Assembly: GCA_016702505.1 (NCBI GenBank)
Contig: JADJDU010000004.1
Span: forward strand, 62,001 to 126,000
Reading direction: 5' to 3'
DNA length: 64,000 bases
Source: Microthrixaceae bacterium
Lineage (GTDB): Bacteria; Actinomycetota; Acidimicrobiia; Acidimicrobiales; Iamiaceae
Each line of letters starts with the position of its first letter. The stretch's first letter is position 1. Both the position numbers and the translations under genes were made by a program. The notes beneath the pieces were generated by a model. The model saw nothing but the letters and a program-made list of their open reading frames with translations. It had not been told where the DNA came from and did no database searches. Of this stretch, positions 18,456 through 26,440 are shown in pieces.

Positions 18456-18819
18456 TCAGTCGGCCTGGAGGACGGCCTCGACCTCCAGGTACACCTTGAT
18501 CTTGTCGCCCACGACGACGCCGGGGCCGTCCATCGGAACCTCGAAGTCGACGCCGAACTGCTTGCGGCTGATCTCGGTCTCGGCCGAGAACCCGGCACGG
18601 GTGCCGCCCCAGGGGTCGGGGTGGGTGCCGTTGAACTCGAGGTCGAGCTCGACGGGCAAGGTCGTGCCCTTGATGGTGAGAACCGATGGTGAGGGTGCCG
18701 GTGAAGGACTCGAAGGTGCCCTTCACCTTGCTGACCATGAGGTGACGGACGCTGAAGCCCACCTCGGAGTGGGAGGGATCGATGGTCCAGGTGCCGGCGG
18801 GGATCTGGGGGGTGGTCAT
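18456..18819 (-). pseudogene. YceI family protein with internal deletion
   Basis: YceI proteins are lipocalin-like isoprenoid-binding beta-barrels of about 175-190 residues. Here the N-terminus (ATG at 18819, GGAG upstream) reads IPAGTWTIDPSHSEVGFSVR then FTGTLTI, and the C-terminal third reads LPVELDLEFNGTHPDPWGG to VLQAD in another frame. About 45-50 residues of the middle are missing. The join lies between two copies of TCACCATC (about 18674-18693 on the complementary strand), which encode LTI at both ends in intact homologues. This is a deletion between short direct repeats that left the gene out of frame, or an assembly collapse. Confidence 0.85.
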
Positions 18820-18850
18820 GGTTCGTCTCCAGTAGGTGAAGGTTCGATAG

Positions 18851-18910
18851 TTGCGAGTGCAATCACTATCTCTCAACTTCATTGATCTGTCAACTATTCC
18901 TCGGTAGGCT
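18851..18910 (+). promoter_or_regulatory. yceI-marR intergenic control region
   Basis: Two small palindromes, TTGCGAGTGCAA (18851-18862) and TTGATCTGTCAA (18882-18893), are spaced 31 bp start to start, about three helical turns. The second overlaps a -35 candidate TTGATC (18882-18887), 17 bp before a -10 box TAGGCT (18905-18910), which ends 7 nt before the marR ATG at 18918. This is the layout expected for MarR autoregulation and control of yceI. Confidence 0.55.
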
Positions 18911-18917
18911 GATTTCC

Positions 18918-19426
18918 ATGGGACCCACGACCGAGCCCACCGAGCCCACCGAGCCCACGAGCCCACCGTCGAAACCCGATGGCTCGACTCCACCGAGATC
19001 GCGGCCTGGAGGAGCTTCATCCACGGCACCCGCCACCTCTTCGCCGCCCTCGACCAGGACCTGAAGCCGCACGGTCTCAGTGGCGACGACTACGGCGTGC
19101 TGGTCGCCCTGTCCGACTCACCCGACAACCAGCTCAGGATGGCCGATCTGGCCGAGCAGTCCGCCCAGTCGCGCAGTCGCCTCTCCCACCACGTCGCCCG
19201 CCTCGAAGACCGCGGCCTGGTGGAGCGCATCTCATGCCCAGAAGACCGGCGAGGTCAGTACGCCGTGCTCACCGCCCGCGGCCGAGAACTTCTGGAGCAG
19301 GCCGCCCCCCACCACGTCGCCAGCGTCAGGACTCACTTCCTGGATCACCTGGGACCCCACGACCTCGAAACCCTGGGCGCGGTGTTCGGGCGGCTCTACC
19401 CGTCGCCCACTACCGACCCGAACTGA
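18918..19426 (+). pseudogene. MarR family transcriptional regulator, one-base frameshift near start
   Basis: The winged-helix core is intact: YGVLVALSDSPDNQLRMADL, QSRSRLSHHVARLEDRGLVE and the wing CPEDRRGQYAVLTARGRELL are typical of MarR. The only plausible start, ATG at 18918 with TAGGCT 7 nt upstream, opens into a tandem repeat CCGAGCCCA (encoding Glu-Pro-Thr) with three full copies. The fourth copy lacks one C near 18957, so the frame is lost before WLDSTEIAAWRSF. One added C restores about 170 residues. It diverges from yceI, a common MarR target arrangement. Slippage in the repeat, or an assembly error, are both possible. Confidence 0.8.
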
Positions 19427-19561
19427 ACCGGTGAGCTCCCTCGGGCCACGGTCACCAAGAGCCGACGAGCGCGGCGAAGCCTGACCGCCGGGCACTCCGG
19501 GCGCGTCGGGTGATGAACGCCTGGCCAAGGCAAAGGCGGAGGCACCGTCGAAGCCTGGCCG

Positions 19562-19567
19562 TATCGT
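19562..19567 (+). promoter_or_regulatory. -10 box TATCGT before the ABC exporter gene
   Basis: TATCGT ends 9 nt before the ATG at 19577. No good ribosome binding site is visible. Confidence 0.4.
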
Positions 19568-19576
19568 TCCGATCAG

Positions 19577-21448
19577 ATGAGTTCGAGCGCCGTGTTCCAA
19601 ATGATGCACTCCGACCCCACCAAGGTGGCCGGCGTGACCCTCACCCCCGGGCTGATCCGGCGCGTCTGGCGATTCGCCCGTGCCTACCGGCGTCGGGTGG
19701 CGGCCTTCTTGACCCTGGTCGTGGTCCAGTCGTTCCTGGGCCTAGCCCCACCGCTGGTGATCCGTCGGATCATCGACCACGCCATCCCCGACGCCGACCG
19801 GGACCAGGTGATGGTGTTGGCCGGGCTGATGGTGGCAACCGCGTTCATGAGCGCGGCGCTCGGTCTGGTGGAACGGTGGCTGTCGGCCACCATCGGCGAA
19901 GGACTCATCTACGACCTTCGCAGCGCCCTGTTCGACCACGTTCAGCGCCAGCCCATCGCCTTCTTCACCCGCACCCAGACCGGGGCTCTGGTCAGCCGTC
20001 TCAACAACGACGTCATCGGTGCCCAACGGGCCGTCACCGGAACGCTGGGGACCGTCGTGTCCAACGTGGTCACCCTGGCCACCACCTTCGGAGCCATGGT
20101 GGTCCTGGAGTGGCGGCTGTCGATGCTGTCGCTGCTCTTGTTGCCGGTGTTCCTGTTGCCAGCCAAGCGCGTCGGCCGGCGACTGGCCGGAATCACCCGC
20201 GAGGGCTTCGACCTCAACGCTCAGATGAACGCCACCATGACCGAGCGCTTCGGTGTGTCGGGGGCGCTGCTGGTCAAGCTGTTCGGCAGCCACGACCGGG
20301 AGGCAGACGGGTTCTCGGCCAGGGCTGGTCGGGTGCGAGACATCGGCGTTCGCAGCGCCATGTACAGCCGTACCTTCATGACCGCTCTCACCTTGGTCGG
20401 GGCGGTGGGTACCGCCGTCATCTACCTGGTGGGTGGTCGCCAGGTGATCTCCGGTTCGATCAGCACCGGCACCTTGGTGGCCCTCGGGGTGCTGGTCACC
20501 CAGATCTACTCACCTCTGGCCAGTCTCACCAACGCCCGCGTCGACCTCATGACCGCCTTCGTGTCATTCGACCGGGTGTTCGAGGTCCTCGACTCACCCA
20601 ACCCCATCACCGACCGGCCCGATGCTCGAGTTCTACCCACACCCCGGGGCCGGGTCGAACTGGATCACGTCACCTTCGCCTACCCGAGCGCGATGGATGC
20701 CTCGATCACCTCGTTGGAGAGCGCAGCTCAACTCGCCGCCCCCGACATCGGGGCCGGGCCGGTCCTTCACGACGTCACGTTCACCATCGAACCCGGTGAG
20801 CTGGTGGCGCTGGTCGGGCCATCGGGTGCCGGCAAGACCACCATCAGCCAACTCATCCCCCGGCTCTATGACGTCACCGACGGTTCGGTGCGCGTCGACG
20901 GCCACGATGTACGCGATCTCACGCAAGCCTCGCTCCGTTCGGCGATCGGTGTGGTCAGCCAGGACCCCCACCTGTTCCACGAATCGGTGGCCGACAACCT
21001 CCGCTACGCCCGCCCCGAAGCCACCGACGCCGACCTGGAGCGGGTGGCCCGAGCGGCTCGTATCCATGATGTGATCGCCGCCCTCCCCGACGGGTATCGC
21101 ACCGTGGTCGGCGAGCGGGGCTACCGGCTCTCGGGTGGCGAGAAGCAACGGTTGGCCATCGCCCGGATGCTGCTGAAGGACCCGGCCATCGTCATCCTCG
21201 ACGAGGCCACCTCCAACCTCGACAGCGAGAACGAAGCCGCAGTGCAGGAGGCCCTGGCCCATGCCCTGGAGGGACGCACCGCCATCGTGATCGCCCACCG
21301 CCTGTCCACCATCGTCGACGCCGACCGGATCCTGGTCCTCGACCACGGACGCCTAGTCGAACAAGGCCGACACATCGACCTCATGGACGCCGACGGACTC
21401 TACGCCGACCTGTACCGAACGCTCGTCCGCGAACACGCCGGCGCCTGA
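19577..21448 (+). CDS. ABC exporter, fused membrane and ATPase domains
   Basis: This is a half-size type IV ABC exporter of 623 residues. Residues about 30-330 contain six TM segments with the coupling-region motif GALVSRLNNDV. Residues about 350-620 are the ATPase: Walker A GPSGAGKTT (about 415), Q-loop VVSQDPHLF, signature LSGGE, Walker B IVILDEATSNLD and the H-loop IAHRLSTI. An insertion of about 25 residues (SITSLESAAQLAAPDIGAG) sits just before Walker A. The protein works as a homo- or heterodimer to export lipids, peptides or drugs; the substrate is unknown. It is monocistronic, followed by sodB with its own ribosome binding site. Confidence 0.94.
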   Translation: MSSSAVFQMMHSDPTKVAGVTLTPGLIRRVWRFARAYRRRVAAFLTLVVVQSFLGLAPPLVIRRIIDHAIPDADRDQVMVLAGLMVATAFMSAALGLVERWLSATIGEGLIYDLRSALFDHVQRQPIAFFTRTQTGALVSRLNNDVIGAQRAVTGTLGTVVSNVVTLATTFGAMVVLEWRLSMLSLLLLPVFLLPAKRVGRRLAGITREGFDLNAQMNATMTERFGVSGALLVKLFGSHDREADGFSARAGRVRDIGVRSAMYSRTFMTALTLVGAVGTAVIYLVGGRQVISGSISTGTLVALGVLVTQIYSPLASLTNARVDLMTAFVSFDRVFEVLDSPNPITDRPDARVLPTPRGRVELDHVTFAYPSAMDASITSLESAAQLAAPDIGAGPVLHDVTFTIEPGELVALVGPSGAGKTTISQLIPRLYDVTDGSVRVDGHDVRDLTQASLRSAIGVVSQDPHLFHESVADNLRYARPEATDADLERVARAARIHDVIAALPDGYRTVVGERGYRLSGGEKQRLAIARMLLKDPAIVILDEATSNLDSENEAAVQEALAHALEGRTAIVIAHRLSTIVDADRILVLDHGRLVEQGRHIDLMDADGLYADLYRTLVREHAGA

Positions 21449-21537
21449 GGACCGAGATCCACCGTCTGGTTCGGAGTGGGGGACGTCGGCGGTAGGGTCA
21501 ACGCCGCGCTGAAACCGTCCCTCCGAAAGGAACCCCC

Positions 21538-22122
21538 ATGGCCATCGAGCTGCCGCCGCTGCCCTTCGCCCCCGATGCCCTCGAGAGCAAGGGCCTCTCG
21601 AAGGAGACCATCGACTACCACTACGGCAAGCACCACGCCGCCTACGTGAACGTCCTCAACGGGCTGATCGACGGCACCGAGCACGCCGACTCGTCGCTGG
21701 AGGAGATCATCCTCGCCGCCGACGCCGGGCCCCTGTTCAACAACTCGGCCCAGGTCTGGAACCACACCTTCTACTGGAACTGCCTGTCGCCCACCGGCGG
21801 CGGTACCCCCGGTGGCGAGCTGGGCGACGCCATCAACTCGGCCTTCGGCTCCTTCGACGCCTTCGCCACCGAGTTCTCCGACGCCGCCAAGACCCAGTTC
21901 GGTTCGGGCTGGGCCTGGCTGGTGGACGACGGTGGGCTCAAGATTCAGAAGACCGCCAACGCCGATCTGCCCCTCAAGCACGGCGTCAAGGCCCTGCTCA
22001 CCATCGATGTGTGGGAGCACGCCTACTACATCGATTTCCGCAACGCCCGCCCCGACTACATCTCCAACTTCCTGGCCAACTTGGTGAACTGGGACTTCGT
22101 GGCCCAGAACCTGGCCAGCTGA
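21538..22122 (+). CDS. sodB: superoxide dismutase, Fe type
   Basis: The enzyme dismutates superoxide in the cytoplasm. Metal ligands are His28, His76, Asp157 and His161 (YHYGKHH, WNHTFYW, DVWEHAYY). Gln72 in AQVWNHTFYWN is the Fe-type position, and the sequence closely follows proteobacterial SodB (SLEEII, FGSGWAWLV, IDFRNARPDYI). It has 194 residues. A strong ribosome binding site GAAAGGAA lies upstream and a hairpin terminator follows. No signal peptide is present. Confidence 0.97.
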   Translation: MAIELPPLPFAPDALESKGLSKETIDYHYGKHHAAYVNVLNGLIDGTEHADSSLEEIILAADAGPLFNNSAQVWNHTFYWNCLSPTGGGTPGGELGDAINSAFGSFDAFATEFSDAAKTQFGSGWAWLVDDGGLKIQKTANADLPLKHGVKALLTIDVWEHAYYIDFRNARPDYISNFLANLVNWDFVAQNLAS

Positions 22123-22186
22123 TCGACCACGCCACCACACCGCCGACCCGGGCTCCGCGCCATGGGTGAGGTGGTTTGTCCGAGAA

Positions 22187-22222
22187 CGAGGGCCGCACTC
22201 CGAGCTTGGGGTGCGGCCCTCG
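22187..22222 (+). terminator. terminator after sodB
   Basis: A stem of about 13-15 bp, CGAGGGCCGCAC(TCC), pairs with (GGG)GTGCGGCCCTCG across a 6-nt loop. No T-run follows. Confidence 0.8.
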
Positions 22223-22376
22223 TCGCTTCGCAGACGAGCGGGCGATGTGTGGCCCAGGAAACACGATTCGAACCGAGGTCTTCCCAGCGAGGCGCTACTC
22301 GAACGTGAGGCGGACCAGGCGTGACCCATCCACCGGGCGTTGCTGGCCGAGCCGCTTCGACGTCGGCGACCGCGGG

Positions 22377-22382
22377 TACCGT
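22377..22382 (+). promoter_or_regulatory. -10 box TACCGT, leaderless start of xseA
   Basis: TACCGT ends 7 nt before the GTG at 22390 and supports that start over the upstream GTG codons. Confidence 0.45.
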
Positions 22383-22389
22383 GCCGCCC

Positions 22390-23778
22390 GTGACCGACCC
22401 GACCCCCAGCCCCGAAAGTGGTGCGCTGTTCGACCGTGACGTCGGCCGGACCGACACGCTCAGCGTGGCCGAGTTGGCAGCCCGCATCGCTCGGGTCGCG
22501 GCCCGGGCCTTCCCCACTGATCTGTGGGTCAGCGGGCAGATCCGCAACCTGAACCGATCTGCCAACGGCCACGTGTACTTCGACCTGGTCGAGCCGTGCC
22601 CGGCCGGGGCCACTCCCCGTTCGATGGTGGCGGTCACCCTGTTGGCCCCAGAGCGGGTGGTGGTGAACAACCAGATCAAACGGGCCGGGGGCGGGGTCCG
22701 CATGGAGGACGGGATCGAGGTTCGGATCCAGGCCCGGCTCCGGTGGTACGAGCCCCGGGGTGTGCTCCAGCTCCGGATGAGCGCCATCGACCCCGAGTTC
22801 ACCTTGGGCCGCCTCAAGGCCGACCGGGACCGGGTCCTGGCTGCTCTCAAGGCCGAGGGGCTGTTGACCCACAACGCCACCAGACCGCTCCCGATGGTCC
22901 CGCTGCGGCTGGCCGTCGTCACCAGCACCGGTACCGCGGCGCACGCCGACGTCATGGCCGAACTGGAAGGCAGCGGGTTTGCCTTCGACGTGTGGCTGCT
23001 CGACGTCCGAACGCAAGGGGTCGAGGCTGCCCCTCAGGTGGTCCGAGCACTGGAGCGACTGACCAATGCGGTGAACACCGGTGAGTGCTTCGTCGACGTC
23101 GCCATGGTGGTGCGAGGTGGTGGGGCCACCACCGACCTGGCCGTGTTCGACGACGAGGCCATAGCCCGAGCCATCGCCGCCAGCCCGGTGCCGGTGTTCA
23201 CCGGAATCGGTCACGAGATCGACCGCTCGGTGGCCGACGAGGTGGCCCACAGCTCCCACAAGACGCCCACTGCCGCGGCCGCCGCCGTTGTCCATCGGGT
23301 TCGGACGTTCCTGACCCGGTTGGATGGCACCTGGGTCGCCACCCGCCAGGCCGCGCTGGCCACCGCTGGCGAGGCAGAACGGCGACTCGACCTGCGCACG
23401 GCCCGTATCGGCCGCGGCGTGAACCGAACGTTGCAAGGCCACCAGGTGAGGCTCGACCAGATCGGGTCCCGAGCTACCCGGGCCGCCACTCGCACCATGG
23501 AGCGGGCTGACCGAGACCTGGACGGGTTGGCCGCTCGGGCCCGAGCTCACGACCCGGCCCTGGCCCTGGCACGGGGTTGGTCGATCACTACCGGCCCCGA
23601 CGGCCGGGCCATTCGCTCGGTGACCGACCTGGCGCCGGGATCGATGATCCACACCCGGCTGGTCGACGGTTCGGTCACCAGCACCGTCACCCCCGACGGC
23701 GTCCAAGCCGCCGTCGACCCAGCTACCGGCGGCCCCCACGCTGCCACCCCATCGCTTCAGGAGACCTCCGATGACTGA
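22390..23778 (+). CDS. xseA: exodeoxyribonuclease VII large subunit
   Basis: XseA is the catalytic subunit of exonuclease VII, which degrades single-stranded DNA. It has the N-terminal OB fold (LWVSGQIRNLNRSANGHVYF), the family string LRLAVVTSTGTAAHADV, the catalytic-region motif VVRGGGATTDLAVFDDE, GIGHEID and HKTPTAAAAAV. A long coiled-coil follows, and the C-terminal ARGWSITTGPDG is typical. The GTG at 22390 is preferred because of the TANNNT box; the frame is open to a GTG at 22321. It overlaps xseB by 8 nt. Confidence 0.96.
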   Translation: MTDPTPSPESGALFDRDVGRTDTLSVAELAARIARVAARAFPTDLWVSGQIRNLNRSANGHVYFDLVEPCPAGATPRSMVAVTLLAPERVVVNNQIKRAGGGVRMEDGIEVRIQARLRWYEPRGVLQLRMSAIDPEFTLGRLKADRDRVLAALKAEGLLTHNATRPLPMVPLRLAVVTSTGTAAHADVMAELEGSGFAFDVWLLDVRTQGVEAAPQVVRALERLTNAVNTGECFVDVAMVVRGGGATTDLAVFDDEAIARAIAASPVPVFTGIGHEIDRSVADEVAHSSHKTPTAAAAAVVHRVRTFLTRLDGTWVATRQAALATAGEAERRLDLRTARIGRGVNRTLQGHQVRLDQIGSRATRAATRTMERADRDLDGLAARARAHDPALALARGWSITTGPDGRAIRSVTDLAPGSMIHTRLVDGSVTSTVTPDGVQAAVDPATGGPHAATPSLQETSDD

Positions 23779-23989
23779 CCTCACCCCTGCTTCCGAGATG
23801 GGTTATGCCGCGGCATTGGCCGAACTTGAGTCCATCTTGGACCGATTGGAGCACGACGAGCCCGACGTGGACCGGGTGGCAGACGACGTGGCCAGAGCCG
23901 CCGAGCTGGTGTCCCACTGCCGCAACCGCATCGTCACCGCTCGAGCCCAAGTCCAAGCGGTAGTAGCCGACCTCGAACCCCCAAGCTGA
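23771..23989 (+). CDS. xseB: exodeoxyribonuclease VII small subunit
   Basis: This 72-residue subunit partners XseA. It has the family pattern YAAALAELESILDRLEHDEP followed by a short helix. Its ATG overlaps the end of xseA (ATGACTGA), indicating translational coupling. Confidence 0.95.
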   Translation: MTDLTPASEMGYAAALAELESILDRLEHDEPDVDRVADDVARAAELVSHCRNRIVTARAQVQAVVADLEPPS

Positions 23990-24050
23990 GCCTCGACACA
24001 CCGATCGGACGGGGGTTCTGCCTTACGGCGGATCCAGGCTGAACTGCCGG

Positions 24051-24563
24051 CTAGCCGTTCCGATCCTGGAGGTCGCAGCGGGCGTCCACCGTGAAGGGGA
24101 CGTCGGTGTCGTCGGGCAGTGCATCGGCCGGTACCGATGAGGTGGCCGAGACTCCGGCTTCCAGGGTTCCACCGGCTTGGATCCGACTACCGCGCAGGCG
24201 GGCCCAGTCGATCGAACCTGGCGCGGGACCAGACTCACCGCGGGCCTTCCAGGCCGCGGACCCGAAGGCTTCGTGAAACTGGCTGCCCCGATCCACCGAC
24301 AGGCCGGTGCCATCTACGACACCAGAAGATCCGTCGTCTTCCACCTCCATCACCATCTGCAGGACGCTCCCACCCGCACCTCGGCCGACCAGGAACACGG
24401 TGGTGCCGTCAAGCCCGCATGCCTCCAGGTCGAAGGTGATCAGCGTGTCGCCGAGCGTCACCTCGGCGGTCCGGTCCTGGAACTCGGTCCGGCTGCATCC
24501 GGGCGACGCCGACAACAGGGCGACAGTGGACACCGCTACGGCGATCACCCGGGCCGGTCTCAT
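24051..24563 (-). CDS. putative lipoprotein
   Basis: The 170-residue protein has an N-terminal signal RVIAVAVSTVALLSASPGC, with a cysteine at the end of the hydrophobic stretch (SPGC, an imperfect lipobox). The mature part is beta-rich (AEVTLGDTLITFDLEACG, VLQMVMEVEDDGSSGVVDG) and ends FTVDARCD. The layout recalls LpqH-type lipoproteins with a Cys pair, but the similarity is weak. It is probably anchored to the outer face of the membrane; function unknown. The ATG at 24563 is preferred over the GTG at 24566 because TACCCT ends 6 nt upstream of it. Confidence 0.7.
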   Translation of the reverse strand: MRPARVIAVAVSTVALLSASPGCSRTEFQDRTAEVTLGDTLITFDLEACGLDGTTVFLVGRGAGGSVLQMVMEVEDDGSSGVVDGTGLSVDRGSQFHEAFGSAAWKARGESGPAPGSIDWARLRGSRIQAGGTLEAGVSATSSVPADALPDDTDVPFTVDARCDLQDRNG

Positions 24564-24569
24564 CACCTG

Positions 24570-24575
24570 AGGGTA
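24570..24575 (-). promoter_or_regulatory. -10 box TACCCT before lipoprotein gene
   Basis: TACCCT on the minus strand ends 6 nt before the ATG at 24563. It faces the divergent box at 24621. Confidence 0.45.
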
Positions 24576-24620
24576 GGGGTACTAGGCCCCAACGATGGCG
24601 TGGGCGTGGCGGAGCGGCCG

Positions 24621-24626
24621 TAGGGT
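24621..24626 (+). promoter_or_regulatory. -10 box TAGGGT, leaderless start of polyprenyl synthase gene
   Basis: TAGGGT ends 8 nt before the ATG at 24635. It favours this ATG over the TTG at 24626. Confidence 0.5.
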
Positions 24627-24634
24627 TGGCGGTC

Positions 24635-25699
24635 ATGGCCGGCGCCGACCTCTCCCCGATCCCAGCCGACCTGGCGCTGATCGCAAGCCGCGTCGAGGAA
24701 CGCATCACCCGGCTCATCGGCGAGGAACGGTCCCGGTGGGCCGCCCTCGACACTGACCTGGACGAACCGCTGCACGCCCTCGGCCGACTCGTCCTAAGCG
24801 GCGGCAAACGGCTGCGGCCCGCCTTCTGCCATTGGGGTTTCCGGGCCGCGGGTGGCGACCCAGATGACCCGGCGGTGGTGGACGCCGGTGCCGCCTTCGA
24901 GTTGCTCCAAGGGTTCGCCCTCATCCACGACGACGTGATGGACGGTTCGGCCTCTCGCCGCGGGGCGCCGGCGGTGCACCGTCAGTTCATCGACCGACAT
25001 CGGTCCCAGTCCTGGGCCGGCGAGGATCGCCGATTCGGGGAGGGTGTCGCCATCCTGGCCGGGGACCTGGCCTTCGTCTACGCCGACCTCCTCCTTCCAG
25101 ACGGCCCGCCCGAGGTGGCTCGGCTCTGGCACGAGCTGAGGGTGGAGCTGAACGTCGGCCAGTACCTGGACCTGGTGGGTACGGCTCAAGGGCGACGGGA
25201 CCGGGCCGGTACCCGGCGGATCGCCCGCTACAAGTCCGGCAAGTACACGATCGAGCGTCCACTCCAGTTGGGTGCCGTCCTGGCCGGGGGGCACCACATG
25301 ACCGAGGCGTTGAGCCGCTACGGCGACCCGCTCGGAGAAGCCTTTCAGCTCAGAGACGACGTCCTGGGCGTGTTCGGGGACAGCACGCGCACCGGCAAAC
25401 CGGTGGGGGACGACTTGAGGGAAGGCAAGCCCACGCTCTTGTTGTCGGTGGCCCACGAGCAAGCCACCGATGGTCAGCGGGCCGCTCTCGACCTGGTTGG
25501 CGACCCCGATCTGGATGCCGACAAGGTCACCCTGATCCAAGAGGTGTTGGTGTCTACCGGCGCGCTCAGTGCGGTGGAAGCCGAAATCGAGTCACTGGCC
25601 GATCAGGCCATCTCGTCGTTGGATGAGCTCGACACCGGCACAGAGGTGCGGCGGGCCCTCACCGACCTGGCCGACTTCGTGGTCGCCCGCACCGCCTGA
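24635..25699 (+). CDS. polyprenyl diphosphate synthase
   Basis: The protein is a trans-isoprenyl diphosphate synthase of about 354 residues that extends allylic diphosphates with isopentenyl diphosphate. It has GGKRLRP (about 57), the first Asp-rich motif IHDDVMD (about 97-103) followed by RRGAPAVH, and the second Asp region QLRDDVLGVFGD, then TGKPVGDDLREGKPTLL. It is similar to actinobacterial IdsA/GrcC-like enzymes that make geranylgeranyl or longer chains; chain length cannot be read safely. The N-terminus is cytosolic. Confidence 0.93.
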   Translation: MAGADLSPIPADLALIASRVEERITRLIGEERSRWAALDTDLDEPLHALGRLVLSGGKRLRPAFCHWGFRAAGGDPDDPAVVDAGAAFELLQGFALIHDDVMDGSASRRGAPAVHRQFIDRHRSQSWAGEDRRFGEGVAILAGDLAFVYADLLLPDGPPEVARLWHELRVELNVGQYLDLVGTAQGRRDRAGTRRIARYKSGKYTIERPLQLGAVLAGGHHMTEALSRYGDPLGEAFQLRDDVLGVFGDSTRTGKPVGDDLREGKPTLLLSVAHEQATDGQRAALDLVGDPDLDADKVTLIQEVLVSTGALSAVEAEIESLADQAISSLDELDTGTEVRRALTDLADFVVARTA

Positions 25700-25753
25700 G
25701 CCGGACAGCCGATGGCTGGCCAGACCCCATGTGACGGTCACATCTCGAGCTGG

Positions 25754-26440
25754 TCAGCGCCCGTATCGGTCCAGTGCCGCCTCTATCCCTTCGACCACGA
25801 CCCCCGGCTCGGAGGCGATGGCCTCCAGCCACGGCGGGCGGGACCGGGTGGCCACCGCCACCGGCTTGTCCACCCGACCGAACTCCACCGCTTGGCGCAC
25901 ATAGGCGGTGGCGTAGTCGCCGGGGCGGACGTCTCGGGTCAGCTCCACCAGGGCATAGGGATCGGGGGTTCCACCCGTGGGGGTGCCCAGCCGCGTCCTG
26001 ATGACCGCCGATGAATGAGGTGCCGGCCCTCCACCGGCCAACCCGGGACCGTCGGCGATTATCACGCCTGCAACCAGTTCGGGCCGGGCGCCAGCGATGA
26101 GAAGGCCGACATAGCCACCGAGGCCACGTCCCAACACCGTGACCGGCGGGGAGTCGTCGTCGGGGATCAGGTGGGCCAACGCCACGTCGACATCGGCCAT
26201 CAGGGCCTCCGCTGTGTATCCGCCCCCCTTGGGCATGCTCGAACGGCCGTGGCCGGTGAGGTCGAGTCCCCACACCGGACCGGTCCAGATGTCGGTCACT
26301 GGAGGAGGGGTCGATGGGGTGTGCTCACCCAGGCCGTGCAGGAGCAGCAGCGGCCGCCCCCACGCTGCCCCGGGAAGCGACGGGCGCAGCCGGTGGAGCG
26401 CCAACTCGGTTCGAACATGGCGGAGGGTCACGGTGGTCAT
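25754..26440 (-). CDS. alpha/beta-hydrolase fold protein lacking the nucleophile serine
   Basis: This 228-residue alpha/beta fold has an oxyanion-type loop LLLHGLGEH and GLDLTGHGRS. At the nucleophile elbow it reads GRGLGGY where GxSxG is expected, so the serine is replaced by glycine. The usual C-terminal histidine is also not seen; the chain ends EAALDRYGR. It may therefore be non-catalytic, or a divergent hydrolase. Its ATG overlaps the stop of the upstream hydrolase gene by 4 nt (ATGA), so the two are co-translated and could form a pair. Confidence 0.8.
   Translation of the reverse strand: MTTVTLRHVRTELALHRLRPSLPGAAWGRPLLLLHGLGEHTPSTPPPVTDIWTGPVWGLDLTGHGRSSMPKGGGYTAEALMADVDVALAHLIPDDDSPPVTVLGRGLGGYVGLLIAGARPELVAGVIIADGPGLAGGGPAPHSSAVIRTRLGTPTGGTPDPYALVELTRDVRPGDYATAYVRQAVEFGRVDKPVAVATRSRPPWLEAIASEPGVVVEGIEAALDRYGR

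Noticed and set aside
22240..22300. tRNA-like T-loop GGTTCGAATC on the minus strand after sodB
   Set aside because: No matching acceptor, D or anticodon stem can be drawn around it.
21400..23784. 794-codon open frame on the minus strand across sodB and xseA
   Set aside because: It is antisense to clearly conserved genes; its translation is low-complexity and typical of high-GC shadow frames.
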